Shown: positions 42,287 through 52,295, counted from the stretch's first letter. The stretch is 64,000 nt of DNA from Paraburkholderia aromaticivorans (GCF_002278075.1 NZ_CP022993.1:62001-126000); one strand, 5' to 3'. Numbers and translations: made by a program. Notes: generated by a model not told the origin, from the letters alone.

Positions 42287-42374
42287 TATGGTATACAACT
42301 CCTTTTGGTTAGGTCAAGCAAAATGTCATGGCGCGCACCAGCGACATTCCGTACCACGTTCTTGAGAGTTAATG

Positions 42375-42879
42375 TCAAATGTGGTGTTTGCAAGGCGCGG
42401 CCTGATCAGGCGGCAAGCGGTTGCTGAGCCGGTGTGCTGTCGGTCACCGGTAGTCCGTCCTTGAAGGAAACGCCTCCGAGCAGCGAGGCGATTTTTTGTG
42501 GCGCACGAATGCGTCGCCATGATTGTTCCGCTGACTCGATGAGCTTGAATGCAAGACCAAGGAAGGTCGGGCGCGAGACGCAATTGCGAGTGCGGGTTGT
42601 TCGATGTCGAACGGTGGCAAAGGTCGACTCAATCGGATTGGTCGTTCGCAGATGCTGCCAGTGCTCCGCGGGAAAGTCATAGAAGGCAAGCAGTTCTTCG
42701 CTGTCTTTCGTGAGTTTTTCCGTCGCCTTTGGATACCTGGCCGAATAAGTGTCAGTAAAGCGATTGAAGGCTGCGAGCGCCTCGTCGCGCGTGGCGGCTT
42801 GCCAAATCTCCTGCAGGCCGGCTTTGGCCCGACCATGCTGTGATTTGGGCAAGGCGTTGAGAATGTTTCCAGTCTTGTG
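42375..42879 (-). pseudogene. IS256-family element, copy B (3' end only)
   Basis: The end TCAAATGTGGTGTTTG and about 148 C-terminal codons (LPKSQHGRAKAGLQEIWQAATRDEAL to DGLPVTDSTPAQ, including the catalytic Glu of TNPIEST) match copy A with scattered differences. The remainder is cut at about 42880 by the IS91/intron block. It lies 158 bp upstream of the dioxygenase alpha gene. Confidence 0.85.
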
Positions 42880-42880
42880 G

Positions 42881-42906
42881 AACTTACGCCGATATCGGCG
42901 TAAGTT
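42881..42906. repeat. 26-bp perfect palindrome
   Basis: AACTTACGCCGAT is followed directly by its exact complement. It starts inside a GAAC tetramer (42880-42883) where IS256 copy B ends, and the first intron ends 8 bp later. GAAC is the known flank of IS91-type elements, so the palindrome may be the left end of the IS91-like unit whose genes lie at 46799-48891. Confidence 0.6.
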
Positions 42907-42913
42907 TCATTGT

Positions 42914-44772
42914 ATAGGGGTAGGAAACGGCGGTCGCCGTCCCCTCCCTCCGAACCCGGTGTGCGGTTTTCCCGCGACGGGCTCTCCAGTCAGTTGTTTC
43001 CACATCGGGATTGGCGCGCTGATTCAAGGGCTGCGGACATCGTGAACAGCCCAAGATTAGCGAAAAAGGCATTTGGCCATCGCGTGTGATCGCGAAGGCA
43101 TCGACCCTGACCCGGACGATGAAGCTGTCGACGCAGGATCGCTCGAAGGCGGCGACGAACAAAGCCGTCGACGGACGAGAAGGTGTATCGGTGGGCCTGC
43201 TGGAAATAGCCGAACCAACCACGCAGGAGTGGATTGAGCGACGTAATGATGTCCTCGATCGAGTCACCCCTGTTACGCTTGGTCAGGGCCCGGATTTTAT
43301 CCCGTAGCCCCATGAGGCTCTTCTTGCGCACCCAACGTTGACCCGCCTCGAACCGGTAACCCAGAAACTCGAACCCATGACCCTCCAGCCGGCAATCCCC
43401 AACGTGGGTTTTGTCAGGGTGCAGTGTCAAGCCGTTCGCATCCACCCAAGCCCGCATGCGAGTGAGCGCAGCTTCCGCTTCCTCACGTGTACGGCATAAC
43501 ACCACGGCGTCATCCGCGTAGCGCACCATGACCAGCCCTACCTGTCGCATTTCCACGTCAAGCTCGTGCAGGTACAGATTTGCCAACAAGGGGCTGACAA
43601 CCGCCCCTTGAGGACTGCCGGAAGTCGGCGTCCAACGCGTCATGTCTTCCATGATGTCTTGCTTGAGAAAGTACTGGATGAGTTCCAGAACCCGGCCGTC
43701 CGAGATTCGCCCTGCCACTCTCGCAAGAAGAGGTGAGTGTGGAATCGAGTCAAAATAGCTTTGCAGGTCGGCATCGACCACCCAGCAGTAGCCCGCTTTC
43801 ACATGCCGGTCCACTTCGCGCAGCGCATCCTTGCAACCCAAGCCCGGGCGAAAGCCGTAGCTTCTCGGCTCGAACTCATGCTCAAAGATCGGCTCGATTA
43901 CCAGCTTCAGGGCCGCCTGAACGACGCGATCCTTTACAGCGGGTATACCGAGCGGACGACGTCCTTTACCTTTCGGTATGTAGACACGCCGCACCGGCTG
44001 CGGGCGATAGCTACCATCCTGCAATGCTTGCGCCAGTTCGGCAAGGTAGCGGTCCCGCGCTTGCGCGAATCGCTTCACGCTCATGCGGTCCACTCCCGCC
44101 GCCCCGGCGTTCTTCTCGACCTGAGTCCACCCCAGCGCGAGCGTGTCCAGGCGAAACACCTTGTCAATCAAACTGTGCCACTTACCTCCTTTAACTCCAT
44201 TTCGTAGAGCAGCCAACATAGCGTCCGTCCAGATTGAAGCTGACGCGAATTTCCGCTGCACGCAGCTTCCCAGCGCGTCTGCATCTCGTCTAGTCGTTTC
44301 CGACACTGGCGATGCTTCGATCTTCATCTTTGCTTCCTTCCGGTCTTTTGCTATCAACTTTCCTGCCCCGCTTCCCTAGTGCGCCTTTTGCTCTGACGCA
44401 GGTCTCCACGGCTCGACTCTTCCGTGTGCAGTACTATCGGGACTCTGACTCCTGCCAGCGTTCACCTCGCCGGCAGGTCTCCCCACTTGCTTCGTGCCAC
44501 CTTCCCATCGTTCCGTCCTCAAACACGTGGTACGCCACCGCACCGCTTTGTCCGCCACGACAGCGTGCTGTGTTACTTCCAGGCTTCGCCACTTTAGTGC
44601 AGGCTCGCCGCCATACCCCGCCGAAACAGGTTCGTTAACCTACGGACCGACAGTTCGCTTCCGGTTACTCCCCACCCCGCCTCACGACGACGCAGTTACC
44701 TTCAGCTACGGAGCTGTGGCCAACTCCGGCAGGGACTTTCACCCTGCAAATGGCACGCCATCATGGGCGTAC
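42914..44772 (-). mobile_element. group II intron, tandem copy 1
   Basis: The unit is 1,859 bp. It runs on the minus strand from GTACGCCC at 44772 to CCCCTAT at 42914. Domain V (GAGCCCGTCGCGGGAAAACC with the pairing ACACCGGGTTCG) and domain VI with the branch-type end CCTACCCCTAT follow the maturase gene; the roughly 415 bp before it hold domain I-III RNA. The 5' GUACG differs slightly from the GUGYG consensus. Its 5' end directly touches the 3' end of copy 2. Confidence 0.85.
42990..44357 (-). CDS. ltrA: group II intron reverse transcriptase/maturase, copy 1
   Basis: This 455-residue protein has reverse transcriptase motifs RRVYIPKGKGRRPLGIPAVKDRVVQAALKLVIEPIFE (RT1-2), RSYGFRPGLGCKDAL, VVDADLQSYFDSIPH (first Asp), SGSPQGAVVSPLLANLYLHELD and VMVRYADDAVVLC (catalytic YADD), then a maturase domain LNPLLRGWFGYFQQAHRYTF. 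No HNH endonuclease domain is present, which fits class C-type introns that home next to hairpins. The start is probably MKIEASPV, 30 bp inside the frame. Confidence 0.9.
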   Translation of the reverse strand: MIAKDRKEAKMKIEASPVSETTRRDADALGSCVQRKFASASIWTDAMLAALRNGVKGGKWHSLIDKVFRLDTLALGWTQVEKNAGAAGVDRMSVKRFAQARDRYLAELAQALQDGSYRPQPVRRVYIPKGKGRRPLGIPAVKDRVVQAALKLVIEPIFEHEFEPRSYGFRPGLGCKDALREVDRHVKAGYCWVVDADLQSYFDSIPHSPLLARVAGRISDGRVLELIQYFLKQDIMEDMTRWTPTSGSPQGAVVSPLLANLYLHELDVEMRQVGLVMVRYADDAVVLCRTREEAEAALTRMRAWVDANGLTLHPDKTHVGDCRLEGHGFEFLGYRFEAGQRWVRKKSLMGLRDKIRALTKRNRGDSIEDIITSLNPLLRGWFGYFQQAHRYTFSSVDGFVRRRLRAILRRQLHRPGQGRCLRDHTRWPNAFFANLGLFTMSAALESARQSRCGNN

Positions 44773-46631
44773 ATAGGGGTAGGAAACGGCGGTCGCCGTC
44801 CCCTCCCTCCGAACCCGGTGTGCGGTTTTCCCGCGACGGGCTCTCCAGTCAGTTGTTTCCACATCGGGATTGGCGCGCTGATTCAAGGGCTGCGGACATC
44901 GTGAACAGCCCAAGATTAGCGAAAAAGGCATTTGGCCATCGCGTGTGATCGCGAAGGCATCGACCCTGACCCGGACGATGAAGCTGTCGACGCAGGATCG
45001 CTCGAAGGCGGCGACGAACAAAGCCGTCGACGGACGAGAAGGTGTATCGGTGGGCCTGCTGGAAATAGCCGAACCAACCACGCAGGAGTGGATTGAGCGA
45101 CGTAATGATGTCCTCGATCGAGTCACCCCTGTTACGCTTGGTCAGGGCCCGGATTTTATCCCGTAGCCCCATGAGGCTCTTCTTGCGCACCCAACGTTGA
45201 CCCGCCTCGAACCGGTAACCCAGAAACTCGAACCCATGACCCTCCAGCCGGCAATCCCCAACGTGGGTTTTGTCAGGGTGCAGTGTCAAGCCGTTCGCAT
45301 CCACCCAAGCCCGCATGCGAGTGAGCGCAGCTTCCGCTTCCTCACGTGTACGGCATAACACCACGGCGTCATCCGCGTAGCGCACCATGACCAGCCCTAC
45401 CTGTCGCATTTCCACGTCAAGCTCGTGCAGGTACAGATTTGCCAACAAGGGGCTGACAACCGCCCCTTGAGGACTGCCGGAAGTCGGCGTCCAACGCGTC
45501 ATGTCTTCCATGATGTCTTGCTTGAGAAAGTACTGGATGAGTTCCAGAACCCGGCCGTCCGAGATTCGCCCTGCCACTCTCGCAAGAAGAGGTGAGTGTG
45601 GAATCGAGTCAAAATAGCTTTGCAGGTCGGCATCGACCACCCAGCAGTAGCCCGCTTTCACATGCCGGTCCACTTCGCGCAGCGCATCCTTGCAACCCAA
45701 GCCCGGGCGAAAGCCGTAGCTTCTCGGCTCGAACTCATGCTCAAAGATCGGCTCGATTACCAGCTTCAGGGCCGCCTGAACGACGCGATCCTTTACAGCG
45801 GGTATACCGAGCGGACGACGTCCTTTACCTTTCGGTATGTAGACACGCCGCACCGGCTGCGGGCGATAGCTACCATCCTGCAATGCTTGCGCCAGTTCGG
45901 CAAGGTAGCGGTCCCGCGCTTGCGCGAATCGCTTCACGCTCATGCGGTCCACTCCCGCCGCCCCGGCGTTCTTCTCGACCTGAGTCCACCCCAGCGCGAG
46001 CGTGTCCAGGCGAAACACCTTGTCAATCAAACTGTGCCACTTACCTCCTTTAACTCCATTTCGTAGAGCAGCCAACATAGCGTCCGTCCAGATTGAAGCT
46101 GACGCGAATTTCCGCTGCACGCAGCTTCCCAGCGCGTCTGCATCTCGTCTAGTCGTTTCCGACACTGGCGATGCTTCGATCTTCATCTTTGCTTCCTTCC
46201 GGTCTTTTGCTATCAACTTTCCTGCCCCGCTTCCCTAGTGCGCCTTTTGCTCTGACGCAGGTCTCCACGGCTCGACTCTTCCGTGTGCAGTACTATCGGG
46301 ACTCTGACTCCTGCCAGCGTTCACCTCGCCGGCAGGTCTCCCCACTTGCTTCGTGCCACCTTCCCATCGTTCCGTCCTCAAACACGTGGTACGCCACCGC
46401 ACCGCTTTGTCCGCCACGACAGCGTGCTGTGTTACTTCCAGGCTTCGCCACTTTAGTGCAGGCTCGCCGCCATACCCCGCCGAAACAGGTTCGTTAACCT
46501 ACGGACCGACAGTTCGCTTCCGGTTACTCCCCACCCCGCCTCACGACGACGCAGTTACCTTCAGCTACGGAGCTGTGGCCAACTCCGGCAGGGACTTTCA
46601 CCCTGCAAATGGCACGCCATCATGGGCGTAC
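44773..46631 (-). mobile_element. group II intron, tandem copy 2
   Basis: A second 1,859-bp unit of the same length and arrangement runs from GTACGCCC at 46631 to CCCCTAT at 44773. Its 3' end is followed immediately by the first base of copy 1, with no exon between. Its 5' exon carries a hairpin (46637-46650) and then TTTAGT. Confidence 0.85.
44849..46216 (-). CDS. ltrA: group II intron reverse transcriptase/maturase, copy 2
   Basis: The 455 residues are identical to those of copy 1 (42990-44357), including the YADD catalytic site and the maturase domain. The offset between the two genes is exactly 1,859 bp, the intron length. The identity indicates a very recent second insertion or duplication. 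Confidence 0.9.
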   Translation of the reverse strand: MIAKDRKEAKMKIEASPVSETTRRDADALGSCVQRKFASASIWTDAMLAALRNGVKGGKWHSLIDKVFRLDTLALGWTQVEKNAGAAGVDRMSVKRFAQARDRYLAELAQALQDGSYRPQPVRRVYIPKGKGRRPLGIPAVKDRVVQAALKLVIEPIFEHEFEPRSYGFRPGLGCKDALREVDRHVKAGYCWVVDADLQSYFDSIPHSPLLARVAGRISDGRVLELIQYFLKQDIMEDMTRWTPTSGSPQGAVVSPLLANLYLHELDVEMRQVGLVMVRYADDAVVLCRTREEAEAALTRMRAWVDANGLTLHPDKTHVGDCRLEGHGFEFLGYRFEAGQRWVRKKSLMGLRDKIRALTKRNRGDSIEDIITSLNPLLRGWFGYFQQAHRYTFSSVDGFVRRRLRAILRRQLHRPGQGRCLRDHTRWPNAFFANLGLFTMSAALESARQSRCGNN

Positions 46632-46636
46632 ACTAA

Positions 46637-46650
46637 ACCGCTGACGCGGT
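46637..46650. repeat. hairpin in the intron 5' exon
   Basis: ACCGC-TGAC-GCGGT lies 5 bp from the intron 5' end. On the intron strand the order is hairpin, TTAGT, intron, the arrangement by which class C introns recognise terminator-like or attC-like hairpins. It may also belong to the left end of the IS91-like unit. Confidence 0.6.
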
Positions 46651-46798
46651 AGTGGGAGGTAGGCACAGGTCCGTGGCTGACGTTTCATGAAGAGGGTTGT
46701 CTGGCGCTGAACCCCGGCGAGGTGGTGAGTGGTATCGCCGGGAGCAGTATGTGAACGCCCGGTTGGGCATTCCATCCACTGCTTCCAGGAGGCTCGCC

Positions 46799-47677
46799 AT
46801 GACGCCACTGCGCCAACGCATGCTGCATGACATGCAGATCCGCAACCTTGCAGAGAATACCCAGAAGTCCTATCTGATTCAGGTAGCCAGTTTCGCCCGC
46901 CACTTTCGCCGTTCGCCCGAACTGCTGGGTCCCGAGGAGATTCGGGCCTGGCTCATCTACCTCCGCGAAGAACGCAAGCTGGCACCCGCCAGTCTCGGCG
47001 CAACGATCGGCGCACTCCGGTTTCTCTACCGTGTGACGCTCAAGCGACCCTGGAGCGACGAGGACTTTCCGTTACCGAAGAAGCCGTTCCGACTGCCAGT
47101 CGTCCTCAGCCTGGAGGAGATCACCACCTTCTTCGAGTCGGTCGCCAGTCTCAAGCACCGCACCATCCTGATGACCGCGTACGCCGCCGGACTGCGTGTC
47201 TCCGAAGTCGTGCATCTGAAGGTCACTGATATCGACAGCAAGCGCATGGTGATCCGTGTGAACCAGGGGAAGAACCGTAAGGATCGCTATGTAATGCTCT
47301 CGCCCAGGCTGCTCGAGATCCTGAGACTGTACTGGCAGGACGCCCATCCGAAGGAATGGCTCTTTCCAGGCAGCATTGCGGGGCGGCCCATCACCCGCCA
47401 TGCCGTGGGCGACGCATGCGAGCTTGCACGCAAGCGCAGCGGCATCACCAAACCCGTGACACCCCATTCTTTGCGACACGCGTTCGCCACGCATCTGCTG
47501 GAAGCCGGTACTGACGTGCGCCGGATCCAGCTGCTGATGGGCCACAGGTCCCTATCGACAACGTCCCGGTACTTGAGGGTCGCCACCAGCACCGTGTGCG
47601 CCACCACCAGTCCCTTCGACCTGCTGCCGCACCCTGCACCCATTCCATTCCCGCCACCTGCGCCCCAGTACTTCTGA
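46799..47677 (+). CDS. tyrosine recombinase associated with an IS91-type element
   Basis: This 292-residue recombinase has an N-terminal SAM-like domain (MLHDMQIRNLAENTQKSYLIQVASFARHF) and the catalytic boxes AGLRVSEVVHLKVTDID (Arg, around 127), HSLRHAFATHLLEAG (HxxR, around 221) and LMGHRSLSTTSRYLRV (His and nucleophile Tyr, around 246-258). The ATG at 46799 has AGGAGG six bases upstream. It precedes an IS91-type transposase gene by 8 bp; such recombinase plus HUH-transposase pairs are known in a subgroup of IS91 elements. Confidence 0.85.
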   Translation: MTPLRQRMLHDMQIRNLAENTQKSYLIQVASFARHFRRSPELLGPEEIRAWLIYLREERKLAPASLGATIGALRFLYRVTLKRPWSDEDFPLPKKPFRLPVVLSLEEITTFFESVASLKHRTILMTAYAAGLRVSEVVHLKVTDIDSKRMVIRVNQGKNRKDRYVMLSPRLLEILRLYWQDAHPKEWLFPGSIAGRPITRHAVGDACELARKRSGITKPVTPHSLRHAFATHLLEAGTDVRRIQLLMGHRSLSTTSRYLRVATSTVCATTSPFDLLPHPAPIPFPPPAPQYF

Positions 47678-47685
47678 GCGCAGTC

Positions 47686-48891
47686 ATGCGACCGGCGCTC
47701 GAAGTGGCGGACATTTTCCGCCAGTGTGGGCCCAGTTTCCGGCTATCCCATGCCGGGGGGCTCAGTCGTGTGCAGCGACGCGTGATGAGTGCCATCGAGC
47801 TGTGTCGTACCGCAGCGCTTGGTGCCCATCTCGAGCAGTGCGATGCATGCGGCTATCAGCGCATCAGTTACGACTCGTGTCGTAACCGGCACTGTCCGAA
47901 GTGCCAGTCACTCGCCCGCGCGCAATGGCTCGAACGCCGGCATGCGGAACTCCTCCCCTCGACCGAGTATTTCCATGTCGTCTTCACGCTTCCCGAATCC
48001 ATCGCCGCTCTCGCGTTCCAGAACAAGAGGACGCTCTACGATCTGCTGTTTCGCGCCAGCGCCGAAACGTTGCGCACGATCGCCGCCGATCCGAAGCACC
48101 TGGGCGCCGAGATCGGCTTCCTCACGATCCTGCATACGTGGGGACAGAATCTGCAGCATCACCCTCATGTGCATTGCGTTGTGCCGGGCGGCGGCATCTC
48201 CCCGGACGGCGAGCGCTGGATCGCCTGCCGTCCGGGCTTCTTCCTGCCCGTGCGGGTCCTGTCACGGCTCTTTCGCCGCCTGTTTCTCGAACAGCTGCGT
48301 CGCGCTTACGACGCCGGCGGGCTGCGCCTGCACGGTCAGTTCGAGTCCCTGAGCGATCCCGTCGAATTCGCAGCCTGGCTTGCACCCGCGGCACGGGCGG
48401 AGTGGGTGGTCTACGCCAAGCCACCCTTTGGCGGTGCCGAACACGTGCTCGATTACCTGGGCCGCTACACCCACCGCGTCGCCATCTCCAACAACCGGCT
48501 GCTCGCCTTCGACGGGCACACCGTGCAGTTCCGCTGGAAGGACTATCGGCACGAGTCCAGACAAAGAACCATGACGCTTACCGCCGACGAGTTCATCCGT
48601 CGCTTCCTGCTGCATGTGCTACCTGAGGGCTTCAAGCGCATTCGCAGCTACGGGTGGCTCGCCAACTGCCACCGTGCCGACAAGCTCGCCACCTGCAGGC
48701 GGCTGCTCGGCGTCGAGGCTCCCGCCGTTGCCGCAGTCGAGCCCGGGGAAGACTACCGTGACCGCTACCAGCGACTCACCGGCAAGTCACTGCGCGACTG
48801 CCCCGTATGTGGCAAGGGACACATGCTCCGCATCGAAGACATGCCCGGCAGCCTTCCACGAGCCCCGCCAGGTCCCACCCATGCGCGCTAG
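47686..48891 (+). CDS. IS91-family HUH transposase
   Basis: This 401-residue rolling-circle transposase has an N-terminal zinc finger (HLEQCDACGYQRISYDSCRNRHCPKCQ, around 45-70), the HUH metal site HHPHVHCVVPGGG (around 165) and the Y2-domain segment VLDYLGRYTHRVAISNNRL (around 255). A second Cys pair (CPVCGKGHM) lies near the end. The start at 47686 follows the recombinase stop by 8 bp. It should mobilise the block as a single strand, and can also carry flanking genes when the end is misread. Confidence 0.88.
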   Translation: MRPALEVADIFRQCGPSFRLSHAGGLSRVQRRVMSAIELCRTAALGAHLEQCDACGYQRISYDSCRNRHCPKCQSLARAQWLERRHAELLPSTEYFHVVFTLPESIAALAFQNKRTLYDLLFRASAETLRTIAADPKHLGAEIGFLTILHTWGQNLQHHPHVHCVVPGGGISPDGERWIACRPGFFLPVRVLSRLFRRLFLEQLRRAYDAGGLRLHGQFESLSDPVEFAAWLAPAARAEWVVYAKPPFGGAEHVLDYLGRYTHRVAISNNRLLAFDGHTVQFRWKDYRHESRQRTMTLTADEFIRRFLLHVLPEGFKRIRSYGWLANCHRADKLATCRRLLGVEAPAVAAVEPGEDYRDRYQRLTGKSLRDCPVCGKGHMLRIEDMPGSLPRAPPGPTHAR

Positions 48892-49280
48892 TTGCCATCG
48901 CACCTGTTTCCGTACACGTTCGCCTTTCCTGACGAGGCCAACGCGGCTGCACTCGTGCCTTCGATCTGCTGGCGCACCAGCGTACTCCAAAATGGCGGGT
49001 GATTTGCCGGTTCACGCGCACATTCGCGCTTCCTTTACACGTGATGTTTCCCACTCTCGCCGGAAGTCCGTGTGTGATCGCCCCTGCAAGACTTCACAAA
49101 TTACCGCGGCGGTCATTCAATGCCCATAGCGGCCACCGCCTGTGGAGCGGTTTAGCACAAACATTTTTTTGATTACCGGTCGCGGATCAGGTCCGACGAC
49201 ATGGCGATGCGCTGGTTGCCGCGACCGCCAACCAAAAAAATCTCTGCCTTACGCGGTGCACCGCGTAAGAGGTTGCTCGT
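48892..49280. other. gene-free stretch after the IS91-type transposase
   Basis: No reading frame here has a recognisable product. The first part probably belongs to the 3' end of the IS91-type element, but I cannot identify its oriIS with confidence. Confidence 0.4.
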
Positions 49281-49522
49281 TAAGACGGTCGATTGCGGAA
49301 TGCTTCAGCATGGAGCTGTGCATTGGTCACCGGGCGATTGAGGACGGCGATTTCCGCGACGGAGTTCGTGCGCTGCTGGCACACAAGGATAATCGCCCGC
49401 GATGGGCACCGGCGGCGCTACACGAAGTACGCCCGGAGCGGGTCAAGCACTTTCTGACATCGCCATGGCGAATCGATGAGCATCCACTGGCCGATCTCGG
49501 CGTTGACTTTGTTACGAACTAG
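49281..49522 (+). pseudogene. 3-hydroxyisobutyryl-CoA hydrolase-like C-terminal remnant
   Basis: The frame SIAECFSMELCIGHRAIEDGDFRDGVRALLAHKDNRPRW, followed by HPLADLGVDFV, is the C-terminal region of enoyl-CoA hydratase relatives of the 3-hydroxyisobutyryl-CoA hydrolase type (DFxxGVRAxLxDKDxxPRW). The catalytic N-terminal domain is missing. It is presumably part of a chromosomal or catabolic gene cut by the neighbouring mobile elements. Confidence 0.65.
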
Positions 49523-49535
49523 GTGCGTCCATGCG

Positions 49536-49559
49536 GGGCGGTGTGTCTTCACACCGCCC
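49536..49559. terminator. strong hairpin after the hydrolase remnant
   Basis: GGGCGGTGTG-TCTT-CACACCGCCC has 10-bp perfect arms 14 bp after a stop codon. A T-run is lacking, so a terminator is only likely. It is followed by GTTC, the tetramer found next to oriIS of IS91-type elements, which is an alternative reading. The rest of 49560-50045 holds no gene I can support and may contain the outer end of the Tn7-like transposon. Confidence 0.45.
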
Positions 49560-50045
49560 GTTCCTGCGGCTTGCTTCGTAACGTTACCGCGCGCTCCACG
49601 CAGCAAGACACTGTTAGACGCAGCTTCGATGCCCACAACGGTCGGGTTCGCATTCAATTTCTCACTCTGCATCGGAAGGCGCCAACACCGCCAGGACCAT
49701 TGCAGTAACACCGACGCGGCGCCGATCCTTCGTCAGTGGCAACTTATCAGGTTGCACGGAAATGTCCCGTCGCGCGTCGCGTTTCGCGACAGGCGCCGGC
49801 CAGTTTTTCGGTACTTGAGCTTTATGGAGGTTTGCGATGTGATGTCTGTAGTGCTCCGCTCCCGCCCGTCGTTCTTCTAAGGATACGAGCGGTTGTGGTC
49901 GCGCGGGAGCGATCGCCATCCTGTACTGCTTCCGGTCAGGAGCCGCGCCAAGCACGACCCACTCCCGTTCCGGATAGTCGATCGCTGGAAACTGCATCCA
50001 TAGAGGTCCCGATCGCGCGCCTCCGCCGCTGGCCGCCACAAGGTA

Positions 50046-51298
50046 TCAGGAAAAACTGTCGAGGCAAGCCAGCGCAAAAACTCGCAGGATTGTCCAGCGC
50101 TCGACCGACGAGGTCCATCCGGGCAAGCCAACTGGCGCGAAGAGCGAAAGCCAGACAAGGACACGAAGCAACCCATGCTCGCATCGGCCGAAAAGATGCG
50201 CCGGTACGCCGACACCTTCCCATTTTGTCCGCCATCGCAGTACCGCTTGAGCAACCGGACAGAACGGTGTCTTTGTACATGCATCGAGCCGCCATGTGAG
50301 ATAGCGGCCAGCGGTACAGACACACCTGCGATGCCTTTGCACGACATGGCGTATGAGATATCGTCGAATCGACTTATAACACGCGATGGCGTCAGGCAGC
50401 ACGTCATCGGAAGTGCGTACCGCCAGCGAGCGGGGCGAATCTCCGACGCACTTACGGCGATGGTCAACATCTGTTTCTAACGAATCGCGAGCAAAAGCCA
50501 TCGGATGGACCAGGACGTTCGAAACCCCTTCAGTCTTCTCCTGCACGACACGCGCGCAGAAGCTGCTGAGCCCATCCGCTCCGCTGACCCTTGCAGGCGC
50601 CGAGGCCAACCAGGCCTCGCAATCGTCCGACTGGCCTATGTTAGCCAGCAGTCGCCGAAGATTTGATGAACGGCGGCCGAACCAGTCCCGCGCAAGGCCC
50701 TGCGCGACCTTGAACCGGTACGCAGGCGATATCCGGGTCGCGGGATCTCCTGCCGCGCCGGGCGATCGCACCCGGTTTTGACCGCACGTCGGACAACATA
50801 GGGGCAGCCGGAAATTGCACGCCTGCAGCCGGTAGATCATTAAGGCCTCGCCACAATGGGTGCAACGGTCACGGAGTGGACTGCCGTGGACCGGGCATGT
50901 CTTGCACCCGTCGACTGAAAGACGGCGAGATGAATGCCGCGCGCCGCACATTGCACGCACCACATCAATTGTCGCGGTCCGGCACTCCGCGCAACGTCGC
51001 CGACCGGCAAAAACGCAGCCGCGACGTCGCAAAGTGGAATGCACATCAGATCGGACATCCGGAGGAGATCGAACTGACGCATGTCGCGCAGGTCGATGCC
51101 GTGTTTCACTGGCCAGCGATCCGGCTTTCGTAAGAAGAGTTCCGCCAATGCTGTACACGACAACGCGTTCAATTGCTGGAACCTGGCGAACAGCATAAAC
51201 GCAGACTGACCGGGCAGATTCCAGTCGTCGCGCCAGCACCAGTCACCGGCTTGCCAGGTGTTGGCACCGGGTAGCAGAATTTCGAAGCGACTTTTCAT
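50046..51298 (-). pseudogene. tniQ: tniQ-like gene, frameshifted
   Basis: TniQ proteins choose or adapt the target for Tn7/Tn5053-type transposons. MKSRFEILLPGANTWQAGDW to CVQCAARGIHLAVFQSTG lies in one frame, and CKTCPVHGSPLRDRCTHCGEALMIYRLQ to the zinc-rich CCPTCGQ in another; together they give the TniQ pattern of paired CxxC and CxxH zinc ligands. The shift lies near 50905. Downstream reading is open to 50046 but without recognised motifs. The gene is the last of the transposition operon. Confidence 0.75.
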
Positions 51299-52292
51299 GG
51301 TCCAGCAGCTACGTCGTCAACGAATATGATGCGCAAATCTTCCAGTGCCGCAACGTAGTTGCATTCGTCTACCGCTTGCGCCCACGATGCCGGGCTGAGC
51401 GCAAAATCCGATGCATCGTGGTTTATGCTGTCGACGAGCGCGATCTCGACAGTGCGCGCCACATACTCCATCGGCACCTGCATCGTGAAATCAAACCGCG
51501 CGCGCCGGTGCGCAGCGTCGAAGGCTTCCCACAACGCGAGGTGCTGCTTCTCAAGGCGGAAGCCGGTGTCGAATGCGCGTTGCAGAAAATAGCGCGTGTA
51601 AGGCCAGTCACTGCCGTCTGGAAAAGTGGACGTGTCGTAAGCGGCGAGCGACATCTTCAGATCGTCGGCAGCACGAAAGCCGTCGAAGCGCAGTTCATCG
51701 ACCATGAAACGGGACACAATCTGCGAGGTGTCCACGCTCTGACGGAACGAACTCTTGCGGTTCAGGATGCCAGGTTGACCGACCAGGAATGTGAACATCC
51801 GCACGCCCCGACGTTCTAGTTCGTCCTGAACGTCACGCAGCCATTCGTAGTGTTCGAGCTCGAGTCGCTGCGCCTCGTCGACAAATACGATCAGTTTTTG
51901 TTGCCGGCGGAGCGTTCGACCAGTTCGGCCGGCTTATGGTAGAGGCGTAGTCGGCGCTGCAACGCCGTACCGCTATCCGGGCGCCCATGTCGTGCCGCCT
52001 CGAGCAGCATGCCGAAAAACAGTGCTTCCGAGCGCGAGGGATTGCGCGGCATGCCAATCGTCAGGACTGCCACGCGAGGCAACTCCAGATGCAGCAGCCG
52101 GACACAGTACCGGATAGCGTAGGTCTTGCCCCAGCGGGTGTGTCCATAGATCACGGCGCCAGCGACGCCGCGCCGGATGCACTGCCGCACGCGTGAGTAC
52201 ATCGCGGCGATTGCCGGGGTGGGCACCATGTACGCCTGGTTCACGAGCGGATGCGCCGATGGATCAACGGGGCGTTTCAGCGAATCAGGCAT
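51295..52292 (-). pseudogene. tniB: tniB/tnsC-like AAA+ ATPase, frameshifted
   Basis: The Walker A GHTRWGKTYAIRYCV (around residue 48) lies in the frame that starts at 52292. The Walker B region RRQQKLIVFVDEAQRLEL and the sensor part MFTFLVGQPGIL lie in another frame that ends at 51295. A one-base loss near 51895 (GAACGCTCCGCC) explains the break. TniB/TnsC-type ATPases regulate target capture; this copy cannot make the full protein. The stop overlaps the tniQ start. Confidence 0.8.
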
Positions 52293-52295
52293 CGT

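Noticed and set aside
43086..46497. Long plus-strand frames opposite the intron maturases
   Set aside because: They are shadows of the maturase genes: proline/serine/arginine-rich, repeated identically with the introns, and without ribosome sites or domains.
49142..49280. Coding start for the hydrolase remnant at 49142
   Set aside because: The first 45 codons do not resemble the family, and the homology begins only near SIAECFSMEL; the remnant is called from about 49281.
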